From an uncultured Bacteroidota bacterium (GTDB taxonomy: Bacteria > Bacteroidota > Bacteroidia > Chitinophagales > S012-47), in contig CAJXXO010000013.1 in assembly GCA_913062655.1 (NCBI GenBank), forward strand, positions 1 through 20,019: 20,019 bases of DNA, written 5' to 3'. A program made the position numbers and the translations under genes. This document shows, piece after piece, positions 6,277-14,093 of this stretch. Every line of letters begins with the position of its first letter. Position 1 is the stretch's first letter. Under the pieces are notes generated by a model that searched no databases, was not told where the DNA came from, and was given only the letters and a program-made list of their open reading frames with translations.

Positions 6277-7941
6277 ATGATACGTTTGGCGCTTGCAATT
6301 GGACTAGCCATCGCTCTTTTCTTTAGCAGTTGTGACAGTGGAGAAGAGGCTACCACCCCTACCGCTGATGACACTTCTACCACCGACACGGTGGCAACTG
6401 TTGAACCACGGCCATCGGCCTACGCCACCTTCCGGCTGACCACCAATCTATCTGAAGTAGGCAAAAACGACCGGGAGCTGATTCCTTTACTGATCGAAGC
6501 CGCCAAGATCATGGATACACTTTTCATGTGGCAAGCCTATGGGGATCCGGCTGAGTTGGCTGCGCTGGGCAACACCCCCGAAGAAAAAGCCTACGTCCGC
6601 ATCAATTATGGTCCGTGGGATCGGCTGGCTGGCAATGCCCCTTTTCTGCGAGGTGTTGGTGCAAAACCAAAGGGGGCCAACTTCTATCCCCCCAATATGA
6701 CCAAAGCAGCCTTCGACAGTACGGAGCTCGAACATAAGCAAAGCCTGTACACGTTTCTTCGCTATGATGAGGCCGGCAGGTTAACCACACAATGGTATCA
6801 CGATCGCTTTGCCCCACAATTGGAACGTGCAGCCCTGTTGTTGCGAATGGCGAGCGAAAAAGCACTTGATCCCGGCTTGAAGCGATACCTCTCCTTACGG
6901 GCAGAAGCACTTGTGACAGATGATTTTCTAGACAGCGACCTGGCCTGGATGGACATGAAAAACAATACACTGGATGTGGTTATCGGACCTATTGAAACCT
7001 ACGAGGATCAGCTATTTGGCTACAAGGCCGCCTATGAGGCCTATGTGCTGGTAAAAGACCAGGCCTGGAGCGACCGACTGGCCAAGTATGCAGCGTTTTT
7101 ACCAATGTTACAGGATGAATTGCCCGTAGAGGAAGCCTACAAGCAAGAGGAGCCCGGTTCCGATGCCGACCTCAATGCTTACGATGTCATCTACTACGCA
7201 GGCGATTGCAATGCCGGCAGCAAAACCATTGCCATCAACTTGCCCAACGATGAACGGGTGCAACTGGAAAAAGGCACGCGCAGATTGCAGTTGAAAAACG
7301 CTATGCAGGCCAAGTTTGACAAAATATTGAAGCCTATCTCAGCAGAGCTTATTGTTGCTGACCAGCGAGTCAACATCACCTTTGATGCCTTTTTTGCCAA
7401 TACCATGTTTCATGAAGTAGCGCATGGATTGGGTATCAAAAATACGATCACCGGCAAGGGCACTGTTCGCGAAGCACTCAAAGAGCATGCCTCTGCCATT
7501 GAGGAGGGTAAAGCCGATATCCTGGGAATTTATATGGTATCGAAATTGCACGAAAAGGGCGAACTCGGTGAAGTTGACCTAATGGACTATTACGTCACCT
7601 TCATGGCCGGTATTTTCCGCAGTGTGCGCTTCGGAGGCTCCAGTGCTCACGGTATCGCCAATTTGCTTCGGTTCAATTATTTCAAGGCGCGTAATGCCTT
7701 TACTAAGGAGGGCGATCAATACCGGGTACAACCGGATGCCTTTGCCGAGGCCATAGCCGCATTATCCAAAGAGATTCTCACCTTGCAAGGTGACGGTGAC
7801 TACGAGGCCGTAGGACAGTTCATTGACCAGTATGGTGCTATTGGCCCAGACTTACAGGCTGATCTGGATAAAGTGAACGCAGCCGGCATACCTGTGGACA
7901 TAGTCTTTGAGCAAGGATTGTCTACCCTGGGGCTGAACTAA
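6277..7941 (+). CDS. M49-like (dipeptidyl-peptidase III related) zinc metallopeptidase lipoprotein
   Basis: The ATG at 6277 gives 554 residues with the lipobox LFFSSC and Cys19, followed by an acidic, threonine-rich linker (DSGEEATTPTADDTSTTDT). The zinc site is visible: HEVAHGLG with His379, Glu380 and His383, and a second motif IEEGKADILG with Glu409/Glu410 that parallels the EECRAE motif of dipeptidyl-peptidase III. Other conserved-looking stretches are VVIGPIETYEDQLFGYKAAY (about 230-250), YAGDCNAGSKTIAINLPND and FRSVRFGGSSAHG. Classic M49 enzymes carry a hexapeptide HExxGH; this one has a pentapeptide HExxH. It is expected to hydrolyse peptides at or outside the cell envelope. The exact substrate and the exo- or endopeptidase mode are unknown. 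The open frame runs upstream to 6169 but only the 6277 start yields the lipoprotein signal. Its stop overlaps that of trmN. Confidence 0.75.
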   Translation: MIRLALAIGLAIALFFSSCDSGEEATTPTADDTSTTDTVATVEPRPSAYATFRLTTNLSEVGKNDRELIPLLIEAAKIMDTLFMWQAYGDPAELAALGNTPEEKAYVRINYGPWDRLAGNAPFLRGVGAKPKGANFYPPNMTKAAFDSTELEHKQSLYTFLRYDEAGRLTTQWYHDRFAPQLERAALLLRMASEKALDPGLKRYLSLRAEALVTDDFLDSDLAWMDMKNNTLDVVIGPIETYEDQLFGYKAAYEAYVLVKDQAWSDRLAKYAAFLPMLQDELPVEEAYKQEEPGSDADLNAYDVIYYAGDCNAGSKTIAINLPNDERVQLEKGTRRLQLKNAMQAKFDKILKPISAELIVADQRVNITFDAFFANTMFHEVAHGLGIKNTITGKGTVREALKEHASAIEEGKADILGIYMVSKLHEKGELGEVDLMDYYVTFMAGIFRSVRFGGSSAHGIANLLRFNYFKARNAFTKEGDQYRVQPDAFAEAIAALSKEILTLQGDGDYEAVGQFIDQYGAIGPDLQADLDKVNAAGIPVDIVFEQGLSTLGLN

Positions 7942-8645
7942 TCCTTCAGGTAAAAAGCTTGTGTCGCTGCTTTATAGGCTTTGGTATAGGCGCCACCCGG
8001 CTCGCGGATAGAGAGTTCGGTCGTCCGCAATGGACTGTCAGACCGCGACCAGGAGGCGACCCAACGGTGCACCGATGCTTGGGGTGAGGGGCGTACTTTA
8101 ATGATGTGACTTAAGGTATACTTATGCTGCAAAGCGGTCATGGAGCATGCCTTGATATAGCGCGGTGGGCCGATAAGTGTGAGTTGGCCGATAGGAGACA
8201 GCAATGCTAGAGAGGAAGCGACCAACTCTTCTGGTGCTAATGCGCTGGCTTGTCGCGCCAGCGCTCTTTTGCCACTGGCGGGTCTACTTTCAGTGTGAAA
8301 AGGTGGGTTGCTGATTATCCAATCGAATGGTTGAAAGGAATCGTAATCGCGAATATCGGCCTGTAACACAGAAATGCGGTCCGTAAAAGGACTGGCAGCG
8401 CAATTTTCTTCGGCTTGCTTTTTCGCAGCAGTATCTACATCAAGGGCGGTGATGGTAAGAGCAGGGAATCGCTGTGCCAGCAGTAAAGCGACAATACCCG
8501 TGCCTGTACCAACATCTAACGCGCGGTGAACTTGCACCTCTGGTTTTGCCAGCGCACCCAGCAGGAGGCTATCCGTGCCCACCTTCATAGCACACTGGTC
8601 TTGCCAAATGGAAAACTGCTGGAACCTGAAATCCGGGGGCCTCAT
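7938..8645 (-). CDS. trmN: tRNA1(Val) adenine-37 N6-methyltransferase TrmN
   Basis: A 235-residue SAM-dependent methyltransferase, close to the length of E. coli TrmN/YfiC. It opens with FRFQQFSIWQDQCAMKVGTD, the family-specific lead-in (F-x-Q-F ... M-K-V-G-T-D). The SAM-binding motif I is ALDVGTGTG (residues 43-50), the acidic ribose contact is LDVD (about 68-71), and the N6-adenine catalytic motif is NPPF (113-116). The family methylates A37 of valine tRNA. The C-terminal part (VRPSPQASVHRWVASW) matches the family ending. It is the last gene of a probable minus-strand unit after the secreted protein (16-base gap). Its stop overlaps that of the M49-like gene by four bases. A broader role as a generic N6-adenine methyltransferase cannot be excluded. 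Confidence 0.88.
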   Translation of the reverse strand: MRPPDFRFQQFSIWQDQCAMKVGTDSLLLGALAKPEVQVHRALDVGTGTGIVALLLAQRFPALTITALDVDTAAKKQAEENCAASPFTDRISVLQADIRDYDSFQPFDWIISNPPFHTESRPASGKRALARQASALAPEELVASSLALLSPIGQLTLIGPPRYIKACSMTALQHKYTLSHIIKVRPSPQASVHRWVASWSRSDSPLRTTELSIREPGGAYTKAYKAATQAFYLKD

Positions 8646-8661
8646 GTCCCAAAATTATCGC

Positions 8662-9498
8662 TTAGAGGGTGATACTCTTCTCTTTTCGCACCTGTCCGTT
8701 GATAAATAAGATTAGCTTATAGGTACCTTGTAATAGTGAAATGCCCTCTGCCTTGACAGTAAAGGTATAGGTGCCTGGTGTAAGCGGCATTCGTTCGAAT
8801 ATAGTTTTCACCACCTCGCCTTGCGGATCGAATAATTGCAAGGTACCAAACCCTTGTTCACGCACGCGGTAGTGAAATTGCCCCTCAATAGCCGAGAGTC
8901 CTCTTGTCCTTTTCTCGGGCAGGTAAGGCACAAAGGGCTGGTCAGTGAGCGTAGCGGCCTTTTGGCGCAAGTCATTGGCGACAAAACTATTCTCATCACG
9001 AATATTCTCGAGGTCCGCCCCATCAGTCACTACCCACATAGCTTCCTGCCCGGTGGAATGCTGGTAGTTTTTCCGATATACGTAAGCAGCCATTTCACGT
9101 ATCTCTTCACGGGCCATTTCACCCACGATGAATGCATCCCCAGCACCAGGACTACCATCGGATCGCTCCCCACACATGGCAAAGAGGGCCACACGCTGTG
9201 TGTCGCCCGGATACAATGTGATCAGTCGTTCTTCGGTGATGACCATGTTTTGTGTAAATAGGTCGTCTGCCACCAATTGCTGGCCGGGGGCAATGGATAC
9301 CAATAAAGGTGCCTTCTTAGTGCTGGCAGCTGTCAATCGAATACATTGGCCGTAATGAGAGGATAAAGAACCTGGGTCTCGATCGCTAACCACCTTGACC
9401 TCAATGAGTGCTTCCGCTACCGCTTCTTGCAAAGGAATGGGTTGAAAATTGGCAGAATGAGCCAGCCCCATCCATAACGCTGCCAGCCAGAAATACAT
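8662..9498 (-). CDS. Secreted hypothetical protein with a C-terminal beta-sandwich
   Basis: I do not recognise this protein. The ATG at 9498 gives 278 residues with a short signal peptide (MYFWLAALWMGLAHS); starting at 9561 would add 21 residues that spoil it. The N-terminal two thirds contain two cysteines in conserved-looking contexts, GQCIRLTAAS (Cys52) and ALFAMCGERSDGSPGAGDAF (Cys109), which could form a disulfide. They also contain a beta-rich section LLVSIAPGQQL ... MVITEERLITLYPGDTQRVA and a helical part ending EAMWVVTDGADLENIRDENS. The last 75 residues (QLFDPQGEVVKTIFERMPLT onward to GTYKLILFINGQVRKEKSIT) look like a FlgD-type Ig-like domain of the kind found near the ends of secreted Bacteroidota proteins. 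It sits between DUF493 and trmN on the same strand. Confidence 0.7.
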   Translation of the reverse strand: MYFWLAALWMGLAHSANFQPIPLQEAVAEALIEVKVVSDRDPGSLSSHYGQCIRLTAASTKKAPLLVSIAPGQQLVADDLFTQNMVITEERLITLYPGDTQRVALFAMCGERSDGSPGAGDAFIVGEMAREEIREMAAYVYRKNYQHSTGQEAMWVVTDGADLENIRDENSFVANDLRQKAATLTDQPFVPYLPEKRTRGLSAIEGQFHYRVREQGFGTLQLFDPQGEVVKTIFERMPLTPGTYTFTVKAEGISLLQGTYKLILFINGQVRKEKSITL

Positions 9499-9534
9499 AG
9501 TCGTCCAGTTTGGTGAGGTAGCAGTTTCAGATAG

Positions 9535-9559
9535 GCAGTTGTTTACCCCTAATAACTGC
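9535..9559. other. Hairpin in the spacer upstream of the secreted hypothetical gene
   Basis: GCAGTTGTT (9535-9543) can pair with AATAACTGC (9551-9559), nine pairs with one G-T wobble and a 7-base loop. It lies in the 113-base gap between DUF493 and the secreted-protein gene. There is no T-run, so it may be a weak terminator, an RNA stability element or chance. Confidence 0.3.
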
Positions 9560-9611
9560 AATACCGGACTTGCTAGTATGGAAGGACAAAAAATACGGGA
9601 TAGTACGTAGC

Positions 9612-9875
9612 CTACAGTGCCATGATGCCATCGATCTCGGCTGCCTTTTCATAGACTTCTATCACCTTATCGCTGTTGTACATAAAAGGCTTGGCCGTAA
9701 CGGAGATATAATTGCCCTTTTTCGAGACCTTGGTGGTAGTATCCTGTTTGCGGAACAGCTTATATATCTCATCCACCTTATCGATAGGCACTATGAATTT
9801 GAAAGGATAAATACGGGGCCATTCCAATAATTCCAACTGTTCACGAAGTCCACTATATAGGTCTTTCTTTGTCAT
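9612..9875 (-). CDS. DUF493 (YbeD-like) family protein
   Basis: An 87-residue cytosolic protein with the DUF493 pattern: WPRIYPFKFIVPIDKVDEIY, then TTTKVSKKGNYISVTAKPFM and a C-terminal helix VIEVYEKAAEIDGIMAL. The alternating beta strands and helices match the small ACT-like ferredoxin fold of E. coli YbeD. The function is unknown; in E. coli the gene lies between dacA and lipB, and an allosteric role has been proposed from the fold. It is probably the first gene of a minus-strand unit leading to the secreted protein and trmN. A near match to the -7 box (CATTTTTG) lies about 35 bases upstream. Confidence 0.88.
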   Translation of the reverse strand: MTKKDLYSGLREQLELLEWPRIYPFKFIVPIDKVDEIYKLFRKQDTTTKVSKKGNYISVTAKPFMYNSDKVIEVYEKAAEIDGIMAL

Positions 9876-9967
9876 GCATGTAAGGCGTTGCTGTGGATAA
9901 TGTAATCAAAAATGAACGCAAATGGGTTCCGTATGTTGATTAGTTGTCTTCTGTCAGCAGTGACTGA

Positions 9968-10000
9968 TTTAGGAAAAGCGCACGTCAACCCCTACTTTTG
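9968..10000 (+). promoter_or_regulatory. Putative Bacteroidota-type promoter of the serine hydrolase gene
   Basis: TACTTTTG at 9993-10000 matches TAnnTTTG exactly, with TTTA at 9968-9971 as a near -33 TTTG after 21 bases, a normal spacing. The start codon follows only 17 bases downstream of the box, so the leader would be about ten bases, close to leaderless. Confidence 0.5.
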
Positions 10001-10017
10001 AAGGCTTACAAACCATT

Positions 10018-11178
10018 ATGACGCGATTCGGACTCCAAATTGCCCTTATTGTTCTATTTGTTTTTATTGCTCGTTCATCTGCTATAGAGCAGGAACAACC
10101 TACTGTAGCGAGCAAACAAGGTCCTCCGGTGGTAACCGTTGATTGGGTGCCTATGGACACCTTCGCGACCCGGCAATTGGACGACTATTTTACAAAACAA
10201 CATAAGTACCGTGGCTTCAACGGAACGGTTCTGGTAGCACAGGACGGTCAGATTTTCAAAAAAGCTTACGGCTATCAGAAACTACGGGGAAGAGACCGCG
10301 AACCCCTTTCCACGACCACGGCCTTCCAATTGGCTTCTGTATCCAAACCGATCACTGCAGTGGCTGCCCTGCAATTGATAGAAAGAGGATACATGCGCCT
10401 GGACGACACACTGACCTGCCTGCTGCCCGATTTCCCTTATCCGGATGTAACCGTAGAACAGCTATTAACCCATCGTAGTGGTTTGCCCAACTACATGTAC
10501 ATCACCGATAATAATTGGTCTGATCACGAGCAGCCCATGGGCATGCGTGATGCCTACTGCATCCTGCTAGATGAGCAGCCGCACCGCTATTATCGGCCCG
10601 GGAGAACGTATGACTATTCCAACACCAATTATTTTTTATTGGCGTACCTGGTGGAAGAGTTGACGGAGCAAACTTTCCCAGCGTGGGTGGAAGAACACAT
10701 CTTTACCCCGGCTGACATGCAGCATAGCTTTGTATTGAACTGTGGCGGCTATCAGACCATCCCCAATGTAGCCATCGGGTCAAATGTCTATCGCAGAAGC
10801 CTGCCGGAATATTACCTAAACTCCGTGTATGGCGACAAGAGTTTTTTCTGCTCAGTAGAAGACCTGTACAAGTTTGATCGTGCGTTACGTGAAGGGTTAC
10901 TGTTATCCGAGGAAATGCAAACCAAGGCGTACAAGCCCTACAGCCGTTGGAATTATCTCTACCGGAGCTATGGTTATGGCTGGCGGGTGACTAAAAACGA
11001 ATCCGATGAGCGTATAGCCTTTCATACAGGCTGGTGGCGGGGCTACAAAACCTACTTTATCCGCAACCTAGAGCAAGATGAAGTCTTGATCGTGTTGTCC
11101 AATTCATTGAGAGGCGGCACTTTCGGTGTACTGGAGCTGATGCGCTTGTGGGATACCACGCAGCAACCCGCTGTCTAA
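10018..11178 (+). CDS. Exported serine hydrolase of the class C beta-lactamase / D-Ala-D-Ala carboxypeptidase fold
   Basis: A 386-residue protein with an N-terminal signal peptide (MTRFGLQIALIVLFVFIARSSA). The three active-site motifs of the serine beta-lactamase-like superfamily are present in order: SxxK as SVSK (Ser107, Lys110), YxN as YSN (Tyr200, Asn202), and the KTG-equivalent HTG (336-338). The supporting motifs LLTHRSGLPNY (about 149-159) and GRTYDYSNTNYFLLAYLVEE are typical of penicillin-binding-protein-like esterases and peptidases of Pfam Beta-lactamase. These act in the periplasm on D-amino-acid peptides or esters. True antibiotic resistance activity is not implied, and the substrate is unknown. 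Its stop overlaps the stop of the convergent helicase gene by four bases. Confidence 0.88.
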   Translation: MTRFGLQIALIVLFVFIARSSAIEQEQPTVASKQGPPVVTVDWVPMDTFATRQLDDYFTKQHKYRGFNGTVLVAQDGQIFKKAYGYQKLRGRDREPLSTTTAFQLASVSKPITAVAALQLIERGYMRLDDTLTCLLPDFPYPDVTVEQLLTHRSGLPNYMYITDNNWSDHEQPMGMRDAYCILLDEQPHRYYRPGRTYDYSNTNYFLLAYLVEELTEQTFPAWVEEHIFTPADMQHSFVLNCGGYQTIPNVAIGSNVYRRSLPEYYLNSVYGDKSFFCSVEDLYKFDRALREGLLLSEEMQTKAYKPYSRWNYLYRSYGYGWRVTKNESDERIAFHTGWWRGYKTYFIRNLEQDEVLIVLSNSLRGGTFGVLELMRLWDTTQQPAV

Positions 11179-13415
11179 TCTGCCGCTTTAGAAACTTGCT
11201 TTTGTGCTTCAAAATAGGCGGTAGCCACCCGTATTTCGTGGTAGGAAAGGCTCCCTTCCAAGGCTTCATGAATATCCTTATGCCCTTTATCAGCGTGAGG
11301 CTTAACCGCATCTAATAATTTCCTTACCGAATCCGCTGGCAGGGCCTCCTCGATGGTAATATCTCCACTTTTGATACCCCTGGCCACATGGCCATAAATG
11401 GTCGTTATTGCAAGGCTACGTTCTTCGGCTACCTCCCGGATGGTCTTCCCCTCACGCAGCATTTTGTAGGTAAGTTGATAGGTTTCCCCTTTCTTACGCT
11501 TACGCCCCGATTTACGGGTAGCTTGCGAAGGCCTTTTGTCTGACCAATCCTCCTCCATCCACTTTTCGCGTCTTTCCTTTCGCTTTTCCTCCCAGTCTTC
11601 GGGTAGCCTTGTATCCCGGTCTTCCAGCATACCCTGAACGATGTAGGTAAGCTTTTCAATACTATCTAATTGTTGCGTTTGTAGCTGGTCGATCTCTTCC
11701 AGTACTTGCTGATAGGTTTTGGTGCGTTTCAGTTGCGACACGGCAGCCCAATGACGAAGCAGTTGGCGTATATTTTCGATCAGAAAAGAGGTGTAATAGG
11801 CACTGCCTTTCCGAATCCGCTCCATAAGCTTTGTCCCTTCCTGCTGATGGATCAAATAGGCTAACTGCTGCCGGAAAATACGTGTATTCTTTTCCTCTGC
11901 AGCATATCGGTCCATCAGTCGTGGCAGGGCTTGTTGCACCTCCGGATCGTCAAACTCCATTTGCGTTTCCTCTCCTTTCTGCTGATCCGCCAACAACCGG
12001 GTTATGCGCCCAAAAGAGAAAGAACGCTCACACAGTTGGCGCAAGTACCCCCACTGATGGGCCGACAACTGTTCCTTGAGGGGGGGTTGCTGCGCTCCGG
12101 CTTCGGAGAATGAAACAATTTGATCGTCACTGGATAATGTATCTGGGTCGATAGGTGTCCGCAGTACGAGTCCATCCAACGACCGAAGCCGGGATAGGGC
12201 CACATACACCTGACCGGGGGCAAATGCCTTACCTACATCAATGATGGCTTTGTCAAAAGTAAGCCCCTGGCTCTTGTGCACCGTGATGGCCCACGCCAGC
12301 TTAATGGGATAGTGCTCAAAGGCTCCTATCACCTTTTCTTCCAGTTCCTGTTTATCGGGATCGAGGGTGTATCGTTTATTCTCCCATCGCTCCCGGTGGA
12401 GGGTCAACTCATCATGCGAGTCAGCGAGGCGGACGATAATCTCTTCCTCATCCAAATGGATAACCGTAGCCAGTTTTCCATTGAAATACAAGCCTGCCCC
12501 GGAGGAGTCATTCTTGATAAACATTACCTGTGCCCCTTCTTTCAATATCAATTGGGCTTGCACAGGGTACATGGAAGTCGGGAAATCACCCTCTACTTGT
12601 GCTTCGTAAATATGGGTATCCCCGGATAGTTGATCCAGCGCAGATTGATTGATTTGATCGGCCCGGTAATTGTGTGTAGTGAGGGTGATGATTTCTTCCT
12701 CCGCATCCAGGGGTCGATCAGGTTCGTAATAACGGTTGAGTAACTCCGCATCGGCACTGGTCATCTTATTGTGACGCAGGTTGTTGAGTAACCCGATGAA
12801 TGCATCATCCTGTTGCCGGAAAATCTTATCCAGCTCAAGGTAAACCAACCCACTCTCTGTCAGTCCCTTGGAAGAGAAAAAATGAGGCGTGGGGTAATAG
12901 CGGGAGAGTACCCGCCACTCCTCTTCCTTTACGACCGGTGGTAGCTGAAAAAGATCACCGATCAGTAATAGCTGAACCCCGCCAAATGGCTCTCGGTAGC
13001 GTCCTCGTGCCGACCGCAGTCGACTATCAATAGCATCGAGCAAGTCTGCCCGAAGCATGCTTACTTCATCAATCACCAATAAGTCAATACTGCGTAGTAC
13101 TTTTTTACGCGCCTGATTAAGTGCATGTTTGCGCGCCAGGTGATGACGGTTGAAAAATGGCCCGCCTGGCAGGTCGGCCTGACCACCGGGGATAAATGAT
13201 CCCAGCGGAAATAAAAACTGGGAGTGGATGGTTACGCCCGCAGCATTGAGTGCGGCAATACCGGTGGGCGCCACCACAATAAACGATTTGTGGGTGCGCT
13301 TACGCAGTTCGCGAAGAAAGGTGGTTTTGCCGGTACCGGCTTTACCAGTCAGGAAAATATGTTGATGGGTGTGGTTGACGAATCGACTCGCCAATTCTAT
13401 CCTTTCGGTGCTCAT
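11175..13415 (-). CDS. Pif1-like superfamily 1B helicase with C-terminal HTH_40 domain
   Basis: A 746-residue protein. The N-terminal helicase core has Walker A GKAGTGKT (24-31), motif Ia APTGIAALNAAGVTIHSQF, Walker B LVIDEVSM (113-120), motif III GDLFQLPP (153-160), and after an OB/SH3-like 2B region the motifs VHKSQGLTFD (379-388) and VYVALSR (403-409). These are the signatures of 5'-3' Pif1/RecD2-type helicases, which unwind DNA forks, R-loops and G-quadruplexes. A charged linker (about 570-640, KERREKWMEEDWSDKRPS) joins a C-terminal HTH_40 domain (about 645-740, TIREVAEERSLAITTIYGHV), the domain that also caps some RecQ helicases. This architecture is common in Bacteroidota. It is cytosolic and likely handles replication or repair. 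The start codon directly abuts a hairpin (13416-13465). Confidence 0.9.
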   Translation of the reverse strand: MSTERIELASRFVNHTHQHIFLTGKAGTGKTTFLRELRKRTHKSFIVVAPTGIAALNAAGVTIHSQFLFPLGSFIPGGQADLPGGPFFNRHHLARKHALNQARKKVLRSIDLLVIDEVSMLRADLLDAIDSRLRSARGRYREPFGGVQLLLIGDLFQLPPVVKEEEWRVLSRYYPTPHFFSSKGLTESGLVYLELDKIFRQQDDAFIGLLNNLRHNKMTSADAELLNRYYEPDRPLDAEEEIITLTTHNYRADQINQSALDQLSGDTHIYEAQVEGDFPTSMYPVQAQLILKEGAQVMFIKNDSSGAGLYFNGKLATVIHLDEEEIIVRLADSHDELTLHRERWENKRYTLDPDKQELEEKVIGAFEHYPIKLAWAITVHKSQGLTFDKAIIDVGKAFAPGQVYVALSRLRSLDGLVLRTPIDPDTLSSDDQIVSFSEAGAQQPPLKEQLSAHQWGYLRQLCERSFSFGRITRLLADQQKGEETQMEFDDPEVQQALPRLMDRYAAEEKNTRIFRQQLAYLIHQQEGTKLMERIRKGSAYYTSFLIENIRQLLRHWAAVSQLKRTKTYQQVLEEIDQLQTQQLDSIEKLTYIVQGMLEDRDTRLPEDWEEKRKERREKWMEEDWSDKRPSQATRKSGRKRKKGETYQLTYKMLREGKTIREVAEERSLAITTIYGHVARGIKSGDITIEEALPADSVRKLLDAVKPHADKGHKDIHEALEGSLSYHEIRVATAYFEAQKQVSKAAD

Positions 13416-13465
13416 GGGGAAGACAGGCTTTGGTGAATCATCATTGAAATTACAAAGTCTTCCCC
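13416..13465 (-). promoter_or_regulatory. Long hairpin abutting the helicase start codon
   Basis: On the plus strand GGGGAAGA (13416-13423) pairs with TCTTCCCC (13458-13465), and CTTTG (13428-13432) pairs with CAAAG (13453-13457), giving 13 perfect pairs with a 4-base bulge and a 20-base loop. In the minus-strand transcript the final stem base touches the AUG at 13415. It may restrain ribosome access or cover the 3' end of the upstream lipoprotein transcript. There is no T-run, so a standard intrinsic terminator is unlikely. Confidence 0.5.
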
Positions 13466-13475
13466 AAAAAGCCGA

Positions 13476-13931
13476 CTAGTCTAGTGATCGTAAAACATAT
13501 GTCCAAACGGCATCAGGTAGCCGCTCCTTGCCGCGCACCCGATTGTAAGACACAAACAAGTCGTCCCAATACTGGACTTCATTTTGTCCATTTTCGTTGA
13601 CAAAGGTGAGCTGCAATTCTTCCACCCGGTCGTTACTGTCGCCATCCCACTCAAAGTAGACATTGATTTGCCACTGTCCCCGTTTGACTTCCCCCGTCCA
13701 GGTGTTGAGCAACTCAACGGTACGATCCTGGTAAAAGGTTAAGATATCATGTTGAAAACGTGCGGTTTGATCCATACCATTCAGCCGGTCACGCTCGCGA
13801 TAGGTAGCCCGCTTATACTCCCACTGCCCGATGATCTGGTCTTCAGATTGCGCAAAAATACCGGGGGTGCGATCACAGCTGGTGGATACCAGGATCAGGA
13901 TTAGACTGCTCAGGATCAATACGGCTCTCAT
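13476..13931 (-). CDS. Small lipoprotein with a lipocalin-like domain
   Basis: A 151-residue protein. The signal is MRAVLILSSLILILVSTSC with Cys19 in the lipobox VSTSC. The mature part follows a lipocalin-like pattern seen in many Bacteroidota lipoproteins: IIGQWEYKRATYRE (the G-x-W opening), LTFYQDRTVELLNTWTG, GQWQINVYFEWD, and a last strand-turn section LFVSYNRVRGKERLPDAVWT. It is expected to form a small beta-barrel anchored in the envelope. The ligand or role is unknown. It lies downstream of icmF on the same strand, separated by 274 bases that contain the repeat cluster, and 60 bases upstream of the helicase gene. I cannot tell whether it has its own promoter; a one-mismatch -7 box (TACTTTTC) lies upstream. 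Confidence 0.75.
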   Translation of the reverse strand: MRAVLILSSLILILVSTSCDRTPGIFAQSEDQIIGQWEYKRATYRERDRLNGMDQTARFQHDILTFYQDRTVELLNTWTGEVKRGQWQINVYFEWDGDSNDRVEELQLTFVNENGQNEVQYWDDLFVSYNRVRGKERLPDAVWTYVLRSLD

Positions 13932-14093
13932 AGCTATCCTTTTGGGTGTACATAACTTACAACAAATTTCTTGCCGAAAAGTAGCTGCCGCCTAGAAAAA
14001 TGGATAGCAGGCCGTTCTGCATTACACTTTTGGTGAATGCCGCTTAGCAGGGGCAACAAAATCGACACTATTGGTTGGGCCATATCCTCCTGC
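13932..14093. other. Non-coding spacer upstream of the small lipoprotein gene
   Basis: This is the repeat-free part of the 274-base gap between icmF and the small lipoprotein gene. The minus strand holds a one-mismatch -7 box, TACTTTTC, about 45 bases from the lipoprotein start, without a well-placed -33 TTTG. I see no open frame, tRNA or convincing hairpin in it. Confidence 0.4.

Noticed and set aside
10018..11178. Serine hydrolase read as an antibiotic-resistance beta-lactamase
   Set aside because: The SxxK, YxN and HTG motifs define only the wider fold. The KTG position is HTG as in many esterases and peptidases, and there is no mobile context.
8662..13931. Possible defence island around the helicase, secreted protein and methyltransferase
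   Set aside because: The methyltransferase carries TrmN-specific motifs, the helicase is of a common chromosomal type, and no nuclease, effector or phage gene is nearby.
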